Source: Chloroflexota bacterium (GTDB lineage Bacteria > Chloroflexota > Limnocylindria > Limnocylindrales > CSP1-4). Taken from it: DNA of 7,202 nt. The stretch is from the NCBI GenBank assembly GCA_021785115.1, contig JAJYGO010000382.1:1-7202 (forward strand), written 5' to 3'. The first letter of the stretch is position 1. Every line of letters begins with the position of its first letter. Position numbers and translations under genes: made by a program. This document shows positions 1-5,876 of this stretch, one piece after another. The notes below the pieces were generated by a model. That model searched no databases. It was not told where the DNA came from and was given only the letters and a program-made list of their open reading frames with translations.

Positions 1-394
1 CGAGCGGGGCGTTGAGGTCGGCCAGGACCACGTGGGCGCCCTCCGCGGCGAGGCCCTCGGCGATGCCCAGCCCGAAGCCCTGCGCGGCGCCGGTGACCAG
101 GGCCACCCGGCCGGCGACGCGGCCGGTGAGCTCGCGGCAGTGGTCCACGACGAAGGTCCCGGCACCCGGCACGGCGATCCGCTCCGGGGGCGCTCCGAGA
201 CGGGCCGTGTGGCCTGCGACGGCCGCGGCGATGGCCTCGGGCTCGAACGCGTCCAGCACGAGCGTGGCGGGATCGGCCGCGGCCCCGGCGTCCTCATGGA
301 AGGCGACGATCGGCAGGCGGTTGCCCGCTCCGAGCAGGCCGCGCAGGGTCGGGGCCACCACGTCGATCGGCAGCGCAGGCGTCATGTGGCTCAT
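1..394 (-). CDS. Short-chain dehydrogenase (SDR) with N-terminal extension, partial at its C-terminal end
   Basis: The visible part is 131 codons and the rest lies beyond the left edge. Residues 97-131 are the start of a classical Rossmann SDR domain: RVALVTG leads into the cofactor loop TGAAQGFG (101-108), and the second strand ends HVVLADLN (121-128). The acidic D126 normally means NAD(H) rather than NADP(H). About 95 residues precede the SDR domain and are not part of it. They include a VPGAGTFVV stretch (75-83) that resembles the tail of the class II aldolase domain in bifunctional aldolase/dehydrogenases such as RhaEW; this resemblance is by eye only. The ATG overlaps the stop of the upstream PHP-like gene (ATGA), and a perfect GGAGGT lies eight bases before it, which fixes the start. 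In a rhamnose-type operon a role in oxidising lactaldehyde or the sugar itself is plausible. The substrate cannot be told from this fragment. Confidence 0.85.
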   Translation of the reverse strand, partial: MSHMTPALPIDVVAPTLRGLLGAGNRLPIVAFHEDAGAAADPATLVLDAFEPEAIAAAVAGHTARLGAPPERIAVPGAGTFVVDHCRELTGRVAGRVALVTGAAQGFGLGIAEGLAAEGAHVVLADLNAPL

Positions 395-1581
395 CGGGCT
401 GTACCTCCGGCCTCGATCAAGCGCGCCCCGACCTCCGCGAACCGGCGGATCCGCGCCTCGACGGAGCCGCGCTCCAGGCGGCCGTCCGCGTCCACATAGC
501 CGGGCCGCCCCACGGCGCGCTCCGCCTGGTGGCCGGCGACCACGCAGGCGCCCTCGTAGAGCGTGGCCACGACGTCATCGGGCAGCGCGGTGCCGCCCTT
601 CGCCAGCGGCTCCAGCGGGATGCGCTCGGGCGTGTTGTGCTCGGTGCCCGCGGTGACGATCAGGCCGGCGGTCCGGAGCGTCCGGACGTAGGCCGCCGCG
701 ACCTGCGGCGCGTTTCGGCCCGGGATCAGCTCGGCGGCGTGGATGCCCATGCCGACCAGCCGCTCCGCCAGCTCGGCCGGGCCGTCCTCGAACGGGCAGA
801 TCGGGGAGGCGCCGTCGCCCAGCGTCGGGTAGCACGGGATCCCGTCCCACTCGAGGATCAGCCGCCGCGCGTCCTCGAATGACAGCGGGGTCTCCTCCAC
901 GAACGCCGGGCAGCCTGCCTTGAGCAGCCGGGCGCGGATCTCGCCCTGGACAGCCGTGGCGTCGTCCGCAGCGGCGCTCGGCGGGGCTCCGTAGATGCGC
1001 TCGAGGGCCTCGGCTCGCTCGTCGGCAGCGCAGCCGTCGAACAGCGCCTCCTGGAAGGCCCTGGCCAGGTGCCGCTCCTGGAGGACGACCCAGTCGGCCG
1101 GCACGCCCGCCTCGGCCGCGACAGTGGCGGCGATGGCGACGTCGTCGAGCCCGGTGGCGATCCCCGCCTCGGCGAACCGGTCCGCGAGCAGGGCGGTCAT
1201 CCTGGCGGCGCGGTCCCGGTTGGCGGCGCGGGCCGGGGCGTCGATCGCCGCGGCCACAGCGCTCGGCTCCCGGAACGGGTCGGCGCCCTTGCCGCACAGG
1301 TACATCCGGCCCGGATTGGCGGGGTCGTTCACGCGCGTGCCGGCTGCGCGGAGCGAGTCCACGACCGTGATGAACTCGAGGCCGAACAGCGGGACGATCC
1401 CGACGGCACGCGCCCCGTCCGCGAAGCGGCGGTACACGCGGTGGTCGTGGAAGTTGGAGGCGCCGACCACCCTGACGCCCTCGCGGACGGCGGTGTGGAC
1501 GACGTCCTCCACGTCCCTGAACGCCGAGAAGTTGGGCGGCAGGTGGACGTGCAGGTTGACCACCGGACGGACGGAGTTCAC
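391..1581 (-). CDS. PHP-like metal-dependent hydrolase of unknown substrate in a rhamnose-type operon
   Basis: A 396-residue protein. The GTG start at 1581 overlaps the rhaB stop codon (GTGA), with an AAGGG-type ribosome site about eight bases upstream. The frame stays open further upstream, but that stretch is arginine-rich and is a shadow of rhaB. Features that suggest the PHP (polymerase and histidinol phosphatase) superfamily are NLHVHLPP with H11-x-H13, a second cluster SNFHDH (42-47), GLE with E69 after a hydrophobic strand, and GTEHN (312-316) with H315 near the end. These could form a bi- or trinuclear metal site. Other distinctive segments are IPCYPTLGDG (248-257) and AELIPGRN (283-290). 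No signal peptide or membrane segment is seen, so it should be cytosolic. PHP proteins are usually phosphoesterases, which would suit a phosphorylated sugar intermediate, but the substrate is unknown. The superfamily assignment is by motif only. Confidence 0.8.
   Translation of the reverse strand: MNSVRPVVNLHVHLPPNFSAFRDVEDVVHTAVREGVRVVGASNFHDHRVYRRFADGARAVGIVPLFGLEFITVVDSLRAAGTRVNDPANPGRMYLCGKGADPFREPSAVAAAIDAPARAANRDRAARMTALLADRFAEAGIATGLDDVAIAATVAAEAGVPADWVVLQERHLARAFQEALFDGCAADERAEALERIYGAPPSAAADDATAVQGEIRARLLKAGCPAFVEETPLSFEDARRLILEWDGIPCYPTLGDGASPICPFEDGPAELAERLVGMGIHAAELIPGRNAPQVAAAYVRTLRTAGLIVTAGTEHNTPERIPLEPLAKGGTALPDDVVATLYEGACVVAGHQAERAVGRPGYVDADGRLERGSVEARIRRFAEVGARLIEAGGTAR
403..408 (-). 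promoter_or_regulatory. Shine-Dalgarno GGAGGT for the SDR gene
   Basis: GGAGGT on the minus strand, eight bases before the ATG at 394-392. It lies inside the last codons of the PHP-like gene. It is the strongest ribosome binding site in the window and rules out the second methionine (residue 4), which would be 17 bases away. Confidence 0.8.
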
Positions 1582-3044
1582 GAGGCAGCCCTTCCACGGA
1601 TGGCGGCGAAGCGCGCACGCGCCTCCGCCCAGTCGCCCGACGGTTCGTAGGACGTGATCGAGAACGAGCGCGCGACGAGCTCCCGCGCCTCGGCGACGGA
1701 CGCGAGCTCCCCGGCGGCGATGGCCTGCACGGCGATGTTGCCGATCGCGGTCGCCTCGACCGGCCCCGCCCTGACCGGGAGCCCGGTCGCGTCCGCGGTG
1801 AACCGGCACAGGAGCCGGTTGTTCGAGCCGCCCCCGACCACGTGCACGCTCTCGATCCTGCGCCCCGACACCCGCGACAGCTCGTCGATCGCGTCGGCGT
1901 AGCGCAGGGCCAGGCTCTCGAGCAGCACCCGCACCAGCGTGCCCGGATCGCCCGGGACCGGCTGGCCGGTCTCCAGGCAGAACTCGCGCACGCGGCCCGG
2001 CAGGTCCCCCGGGCGCAGGAAGCGCTCGTCGTCGGGATCGATGAACGCGGTGAAGGCCGGGGCCGCCTCGGCGAAGCCGGCGATCCGCTCATAGGACGGC
2101 GGCTCCCGGTCGGGCCACAGGGCTCGGCGGCTCTCCTGCACCAGCCACAGCCCGACGACGTTGCGCAGCAGCCGGATCGTGCCGCCGACGCCGCCCTCGT
2201 TGGTCAGGTTCGCGGCCATCGAGTCGGGCGTCAGGACGGGCTCCGGCACCTCGAGGCCGATCAGCGACCACGTCCCCGAGGACAGGAAGGCGGTGGCCGG
2301 CGAGAACAGCGGGGTCCCGACGACCGCCGAGGCCGTGTCGTGCGAGCCGGGGAGGACGACCTGCGTCCTGCCCAGGCCGCGGGCCGACGCGAGCTCGGGC
2401 GCCAGGCCGCCCACGGGCGTCCCCGGCGCGACGATCTCGGGCAGGATGCCCGTGGGGATGCCCAGGCGGTCGAGCAGCGGCCGCGCCCAGTCTCGGCTGC
2501 GGGCGTCGAGGGCCTGGCTGGTGGACGCGAGGGTGTACTCGGAGACCGTCGCCCCCGACAAGAAGTGCGCGAACAGGTCGCCGGTCATCAGCAGCCGGTG
2601 CGCCTGGTGCAGCAGCGGATCGCCGGCCTGGGCCATCGCCAGCAGCTGGTAGAGGGTGTTGATCTCCATGACCTGGATCCCGGTCGTCGCGTAGATCTCA
2701 CGCTGCGGGACCAGCGAGAATGCGCGCTCCACCATGCCGCTGGTGCGAGCGTCGCGGTAGTGCACGGGGTTGGCGAGGAGCCTGCCCCGGTCGTCGACCA
2801 GCCCGAAGTCGACGCCCCAGGTGTCCACGGCGCAGGATGCGATGTCGCCGTCGCCGCCCGCCTTGCGCAGCCCGGCGGAGACGTCGCCCCACAGCCGGAG
2901 CACGTCCCAGTGGAGGGTGCCGCCGAGCGTGACCGGCACGTTGGGGAAGCGATGGGCCTCGTCCAGGGTCAGCCGGCCGCCGTCGAACCCCCCCACGACG
3001 ATCCGGCCGCTCTCCGCGCCAAGGTCAATAGCCGCGTACCGCAC
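1578..3044 (-). CDS. rhaB: Rhamnulokinase (FGGY family)
   Basis: This enzyme phosphorylates L-rhamnulose to L-rhamnulose 1-phosphate with ATP in the cytosol. The 488 residues match the length of E. coli RhaB (489), and recognisable segments run throughout: AIDLGAESGR (5-14, N-terminal phosphate-binding loop), VDTWGVDFG (73-81), HYRDARTSGM (95-104), INTLYQLLAM (128-137), GSHDTASAV (233-241) with the likely catalytic base D236, SSGTWSLIGLE (255-265), ANLTNEGG (278-285), VVGGGSNN (402-409, adenine-site region) and GPVEATAIGNIAVQ (427-440). The GTG at 3044 was chosen because GGAG sits six bases upstream and the protein then begins where the family does. An in-frame TTG at 3101 would add 19 residues but lies inside the divergent promoter region. 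It is the first gene of the minus-strand operon, and its stop overlaps the start of the PHP-like gene. Other FGGY sugar kinases are less likely given the close RhaB pattern. Confidence 0.95.
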   Translation of the reverse strand: MRYAAIDLGAESGRIVVGGFDGGRLTLDEAHRFPNVPVTLGGTLHWDVLRLWGDVSAGLRKAGGDGDIASCAVDTWGVDFGLVDDRGRLLANPVHYRDARTSGMVERAFSLVPQREIYATTGIQVMEINTLYQLLAMAQAGDPLLHQAHRLLMTGDLFAHFLSGATVSEYTLASTSQALDARSRDWARPLLDRLGIPTGILPEIVAPGTPVGGLAPELASARGLGRTQVVLPGSHDTASAVVGTPLFSPATAFLSSGTWSLIGLEVPEPVLTPDSMAANLTNEGGVGGTIRLLRNVVGLWLVQESRRALWPDREPPSYERIAGFAEAAPAFTAFIDPDDERFLRPGDLPGRVREFCLETGQPVPGDPGTLVRVLLESLALRYADAIDELSRVSGRRIESVHVVGGGSNNRLLCRFTADATGLPVRAGPVEATAIGNIAVQAIAAGELASVAEARELVARSFSITSYEPSGDWAEARARFAAIRGRAAS

Positions 3045-3088
3045 CGCCTGCTCCGTGCCGGGAGGATGGTCGACCTGAGGTCGCTGCC

Positions 3089-3117
3089 ATGATGCCAGCA
3101 ATTTCAGTTGCTTTCAA
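3089..3117 (-). promoter_or_regulatory. Candidate promoter of the rhaB operon
   Basis: On the minus strand TTGAAA (3117-3112, five of six to TTGACA) is followed after 17 bases by CATCAT (3094-3089, four of six to TATAAT). This would start transcription near 3082 and leave a leader of about 38 bases before the GTG at 3044. The spacer contains the inverted repeat listed as a candidate operator. The prediction is by eye. Confidence 0.45.
3097..3116. promoter_or_regulatory. Candidate operator for the DeoR-family regulator
   Basis: This is a short AT-richer patch in a very GC-rich region. It combines an inverted repeat AGCAA-N6-TTGCT (3097-3101 and 3108-3112) with a direct repeat TTTCA at 3102-3106 and 3112-3116, exactly ten bases (about one helical turn) apart. 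It fills the spacer of the proposed rhaB promoter and ends five bases before the proposed -35 box of the regulator gene. DeoR-family proteins often bind repeated short motifs of this kind and repress both divergent genes until a sugar phosphate releases them. Binding here is inferred. Confidence 0.4.
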
Positions 3118-3121
3118 TATG

Positions 3122-3151
3122 TTGCCGATGCTTGCGATCTCGCGCCATAAT
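3122..3151 (+). promoter_or_regulatory. Candidate promoter of the DeoR-family gene
   Basis: TTGCCG (3122-3127, four of six) is followed after 18 bases by CATAAT (3146-3151, five of six to TATAAT). Transcription would start near 3158, about 37 bases before the ATG at 3195. Its -35 box lies only four bases from the -35 box of the opposing rhaB promoter, so a protein bound between them could control both. Confidence 0.5.
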
Positions 3152-3194
3152 CTCGCGTGAACCCCGTCGCCAGGGCCCACCAGTCAGGAGCAGC

Positions 3195-4007
3195 ATGAGC
3201 AGCGAGGCGGTTCCGGCCGAGGTCTTCGCCGAGGAGCGCCGGGACGGCATCGGCCGCCTCGTCGCCGATCTCGGGCGCGTCCGTGTCGACGAGCTGGCCG
3301 CGCGCTTCGGCGTGTCGGCCGTGACGATCCGCAAGGACCTGGCCCAGCTCGAGCAGCAGGGCCGGCTGGTGCGCGCGCACGGCGGGGCGCTCTCACCCAA
3401 GAGCGTGGGCCTGGAGCGGGCCTTCGAGATCCGCGAACGCGTGCAGCGGGCCGCCAAGGACGCGATCGGGCGCGAGGCCGCGGCGATGGTCGAGGACGGC
3501 GAGAGCATCGCCCTCGACGCGAGCACGACCGCCTACGCCATGGCGCGGCACCTGCGCGCGCGCGGCGGATGGCTGCACCTGACGGTGGTGACGAACGGGC
3601 TCAGGATCGCCCTGGAGCTGGCCGGCGTGCCCGGCATCAGCGTGGTCATGCCCGGCGGACTGGTCCGCCCGGAGGCGCTCAGTCTCGTCGGCCCGATGGG
3701 CGAGGGGCTGCTGGGCCAGGTCAATGTCCGGCGCGCGTTCCTCGGCGCGACGGGCTTCTCGGTCGAAGCGGGCCTGTGCGACGGGACCGAGGGGGAGGCG
3801 CAGATCAAGCGGCTGCTGGTCGCCGCGGCCACCGAGGTGGTGGGGCTCATCGACCACACCAAGTGGTCGAGGACCACGCTGGTGACCTTCTGCCCCACCG
3901 CGTCCATCGGGTCCCTGGTGACCGACGCGCCGGCGCCGGCCGCCATGGCGGCGCTCCTCCGGTCGGGCGGCGTCCGCGTCATCGAGGTCCCAGCCGGGGG
4001 CGGCTGA
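3195..4007 (+). CDS. DeoR/GlpR-family transcriptional regulator
   Basis: A 270-residue cytosolic regulator, the usual DeoR-family size. An N-terminal winged helix-turn-helix spans roughly residues 15-66 (VDELAARFGVSAVTIRKDL, 31-49, then the wing GRLVRAHGGAL, 56-66). The C-terminal sugar-phosphate sensor follows: LDASTTAYAMARHL (107-120), VVTNGLRIA (131-139), GGLVRPEALSLVG (154-166), FLGATGFS (182-189), and EAQIKRLLV (201-209) leading to IDHTKW (219-224). The ATG at 3195 was preferred because GGAG lies four bases upstream; the frame is open back to 3108 but that part is promoter. It is transcribed away from rhaB, so it most likely regulates that operon and itself, usually as a repressor released by a phosphorylated sugar. 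Its specific ligand is not visible; a rhamnose-pathway phosphate is inferred from context. Confidence 0.93.
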   Translation: MSSEAVPAEVFAEERRDGIGRLVADLGRVRVDELAARFGVSAVTIRKDLAQLEQQGRLVRAHGGALSPKSVGLERAFEIRERVQRAAKDAIGREAAAMVEDGESIALDASTTAYAMARHLRARGGWLHLTVVTNGLRIALELAGVPGISVVMPGGLVRPEALSLVGPMGEGLLGQVNVRRAFLGATGFSVEAGLCDGTEGEAQIKRLLVAAATEVVGLIDHTKWSRTTLVTFCPTASIGSLVTDAPAPAAMAALLRSGGVRVIEVPAGGG

Positions 4008-4090
4008 CCCCGGACACGTCATGGGAGTCCACGTGGCGGGCGGGCCTCGGTCCACCCTCGAGGGCCAGCGCGGGCAGTGTGGCCTTGGCA

Positions 4091-4124
4091 GCCGCCGTCA
4101 GCCCTCGGCACGCCTGACGGCGGC
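4091..4124. terminator. Perfect 10-bp inverted repeat between convergent genes, possible bidirectional terminator
   Basis: GCCGCCGTCA (4091-4100) and TGACGGCGGC (4115-4124) are perfect complements around a 14-base loop. The repeat covers the last codons and stop (4100-4098) of the DUF47 gene and lies 83 bases past the end of the DeoR gene, where transcription from both sides meets. There is no T-run on either strand, so it is not a textbook intrinsic terminator. It could instead be a GC hairpin that stabilises 3' ends. A smaller perfect palindrome, CCCTCGAGGG, lies at 4055-4064 in the same 90-base gap, which contains nothing else recognisable. Confidence 0.45.
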
Positions 4125-4748
4125 GTCGGACAGGATGTCGGCGGCCGTGCCGAAGCGCAGCCCGACGACGTCCAGGCGGCGCAGCAGGTCGCGGTTGCGG
4201 AGCATGTCGGCGTCGACGGCACCGCTGCGGTAGAGGTTCGCCACCGCGACGTCGTACGCCCGGCGCGTCGCGTTGCCCGACTTCTTCGCGGCGAGCGCCA
4301 GGGCCGCCACCGAGCCGGGCTCGCGCCCGAGGGCCGCGATGGCGGCGCGCAGGTCGTCCAGGGCGTCGGTCACCGTGTCGATGACGGGCTCGATGACCGG
4401 GCTCTCGCTCATCTCGAACAGGCTCCAGGCGCGCAGGAAGTCGCGCAGGTTGTCGAGGATGTCGTCCAGCGCGCCCGACAGCCGGAACAGGTCCTCCCGG
4501 TCGATCGGCGTGACGAGGGCGTTGCGGAGCTCGGTCACGAGCAGCCCCCGCTGATGGTCGCCCGAGTGCTCGATCTCGCGCATCAGCTCCACGGCGTCCG
4601 TGCGGCCCACCTCGCCGGCGATCGCCCTGCGGACGAGCTGGGCGCCGGTGATGGTGGCGTCGAGCTGGCCGAGCAGGTAGGCCACGAAGCGGCCGTTGGA
4701 GCGGCCCGAGAGGGCACGCAGGGCGTCGAGGAGCGGGATCCGCGTCAT
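4098..4748 (-). CDS. DUF47/PhoU-like accessory protein of the Pit phosphate transporter
   Basis: 216 residues, the normal DUF47 size, all helical in appearance with no signal or membrane segment. PhoU-like features are the acidic first repeat REIEHSGDHQRGLL (57-70) and the well-conserved TPIDREDLFRLSGALDDILD (80-99). There D83, E85, D86, D95, D96 and D99 are the positions that bind metal clusters in PhoU-type proteins. A second, weaker repeat follows from about residue 117. The ATG at 4748 is four bases after the stop of the Pit gene, and its GGAG (4760-4757) overlaps that stop codon, so the two are almost certainly co-transcribed and coupled. Known Pit-linked DUF47 proteins modulate phosphate uptake at the inner face of the membrane. 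That role is inferred here from family and position. Confidence 0.93.
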   Translation of the reverse strand: MTRIPLLDALRALSGRSNGRFVAYLLGQLDATITGAQLVRRAIAGEVGRTDAVELMREIEHSGDHQRGLLVTELRNALVTPIDREDLFRLSGALDDILDNLRDFLRAWSLFEMSESPVIEPVIDTVTDALDDLRAAIAALGREPGSVAALALAAKKSGNATRRAYDVAVANLYRSGAVDADMLRNRDLLRRLDVVGLRFGTAADILSDAAVRRAEG

Positions 4749-4752
4749 GGGG

Positions 4753-5727
4753 TCAACTCCGGATGAGGAGGCCGATGCCGGCCGCGAGTGCGATCGCCGT
4801 CGGCAGGGTCGTGAACCAGACCAGCACCAGGCGCCAGGCCTGGGGCCAGCGGACGGCGGCGCGCCCGGAGGTGGCGATGGTCGAGCCGATCATCGCAGCC
4901 GAGGCCGCCTGGGGCGTCGAGACTGGAGAGCCCATCAGGGCTGAGACCGCGACCGCGACCGCCGACCCGAAGTCGGCGGCGATCGTCGTGAGCGGCCCGG
5001 CGACGAGGAGCTTGCCGCCCAGGCGCCCGCCGAGGCTGGCAGCCCCGGCGAGGCTGCCGACGGCGAAGCAGACGCCGATGAGCAGCTGAATACGCGGGTC
5101 GGGGGCGATGGTGCCGCCGGTCACGGCCGACCCGGCGGCGACCGCGAACACCGCGACGAGCTTCTGCGCGTCATTCGACGCGTAGGCGATGGCCTGGGCC
5201 GCGAAGCCGACGGCGTGGAGGTTGCGCAGTCGGGCGGCCAGACTCCTCCGAACGGGCAGCCGGAGCAGGACGTGCGTCAGCCCCCAGGCGAGGCCGGCGG
5301 CCGCCAGGGGCGCCGCAGCGAACAGCGCGAGCACCAGCGCAACCGTTCCCCAGGCCACGGGGAAGCCGAGCCCGAGCCCGGCCCCGACGATGCCGCCGAG
5401 CAGCGCCTGCGTCACGCTGGTCGGCAGCCCGGACCTCGCCGTCCACGTGATCACCGCGATCGCCGCCCCGACCGCGACCGCGAGGGCGACCGTGCCCTCC
5501 GAGCCGCTGGCGGTCACGAGGCCACGCGCGAACGTGGTCGCGACCGCCGTGCCCACGGCGAACGGGCCGACGATCACGATGAGGGTGAGCAGCGCCAGCG
5601 CCGTGAGCGGGCTGAACGCACGGCCGGAGAGGTTGGCGGCGAGCAGCGACGCCCCGTCGTTGGCGCCGCTGATGAGCGCGAACACGACGGCGAGGGCGAA
5701 GAGCAGGTGCGTGGTCGTCAGCGGCAC
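4753..5727 (-). CDS. Pit-family inorganic phosphate transporter (divergent motifs)
   Basis: A 324-residue integral membrane protein with about nine to ten hydrophobic segments. It likely moves phosphate (possibly as a metal-phosphate complex) into the cell with protons or cations. The family's inverted duplication is visible: SGANDGAS (20-27) with GLPTSVTQALLGG (100-112) in the first half, and AYASNDAQK (181-189) with GSPVSTPQAA (266-275) in the second. The cytoplasmic loop between the halves (about 152-172, LRLPVRRSLAARLRNLHAVGF) is very short, as in compact Pit proteins. Both family motifs that normally end in histidine (S-S/T-T-H) end in glutamine here (Q107, Q273), and the second GAND is ASND. 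The start is GTG at 5727 with no clear ribosome site. No earlier start occurs in frame, and the protein already begins at its first membrane helix. The DUF47 gene follows directly. A related anion (sulfate-like) cannot be excluded. Confidence 0.92.
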   Translation of the reverse strand: MPLTTTHLLFALAVVFALISGANDGASLLAANLSGRAFSPLTALALLTLIVIVGPFAVGTAVATTFARGLVTASGSEGTVALAVAVGAAIAVITWTARSGLPTSVTQALLGGIVGAGLGLGFPVAWGTVALVLALFAAAPLAAAGLAWGLTHVLLRLPVRRSLAARLRNLHAVGFAAQAIAYASNDAQKLVAVFAVAAGSAVTGGTIAPDPRIQLLIGVCFAVGSLAGAASLGGRLGGKLLVAGPLTTIAADFGSAVAVAVSALMGSPVSTPQAASAAMIGSTIATSGRAAVRWPQAWRLVLVWFTTLPTAIALAAGIGLLIRS

Positions 5728-5732
5728 GGTGC

Positions 5733-5758
5733 GTCCGTGACTGCGAGGTGGTCCGTGA
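5733..5758. repeat. 8-bp direct repeat upstream of the Pit start codon
   Basis: GTCCGTGA occurs at 5733-5740 and 5751-5758, an 18-bp period. On the minus strand this reads TCACGGAC twice, the nearer copy ending five bases before the GTG. It is a possible regulator site for the phosphate operon. It is not a clear match to the 11-bp-period Pho boxes described in Streptomyces. Confidence 0.5.
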
Positions 5759-5760
5759 TC

Positions 5761-5790
5761 GGGGCTCCTGCCGGCTCGGACGCGAGCCCC
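5761..5790 (-). promoter_or_regulatory. Hairpin in the Pit upstream region (leader structure or ssrA terminator)
   Basis: GGGGCTC (5761-5767) and GAGCCCC (5784-5790) form a perfect 7-bp stem with a 16-base loop. It lies 33 bases before the Pit start codon and about 87 bases after the tmRNA 3' end. Depending on where Pit transcription begins, it is either a leader hairpin or the stop of ssrA read-through. No T-run follows. Confidence 0.35.
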
Positions 5791-5796
5791 AGTGTA
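5791..5796 (-). promoter_or_regulatory. Weak candidate -10 box for the Pit operon
   Basis: TACACT on the minus strand fits the actinobacterial TANNNT pattern and would start transcription near 5784, giving a leader of about 57 bases. No -35-like sequence sits at a suitable distance. If this start is right, the adjacent hairpin would lose part of its 5' arm. Confidence 0.2.
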
Positions 5797-5853
5797 GGCC
5801 GACGCCGGCCGCCCAGCGCCGGGCAGGGCCAGCGGAGGGGGAGCGGAACGAGC

Positions 5854-5867
5854 CCCCGGGTGCGGGG
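5854..5867 (-). terminator. Small GC hairpin just past the tmRNA 3' end
   Basis: CCCCG-GGTG-CGGGG (5854-5867) begins nine bases after the encoded CCA of the tmRNA in the direction of ssrA transcription. The stem is only five pairs and no T-run follows, so this is a weak terminator candidate. Confidence 0.25.
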
Positions 5868-5876
5868 ACCTGAGAG

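Noticed and set aside
1582..1809. Upstream extension of the PHP-like gene by 76 codons
   Set aside because: It is arginine- and glycine-rich, overlaps rhaB in another frame, and lies upstream of a well-placed GTG that overlaps the rhaB stop.
575..2092. 505-codon minus-strand frame across rhaB and the PHP-like gene
   Set aside because: Its composition is dominated by R, P, G and S, as expected for an out-of-frame reading of GC-rich coding DNA.
1842..3092. 416-codon plus-strand frame opposite rhaB
   Set aside because: It is a GC-rich shadow with low-complexity R/G/Q/D composition and no recognisable motif. The opposite strand is clearly rhaB.
3045..3101. TTG start at 3101 adding 19 residues to rhamnulokinase
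   Set aside because: It lies in the divergent promoter region, while GTG 3044 has a ribosome site and gives the family's usual N-terminus.
4021..4233. Short plus-strand frame in the DeoR/DUF47 gap
   Set aside because: It is mostly antisense to DUF47, with no ribosome site and no recognisable motif.
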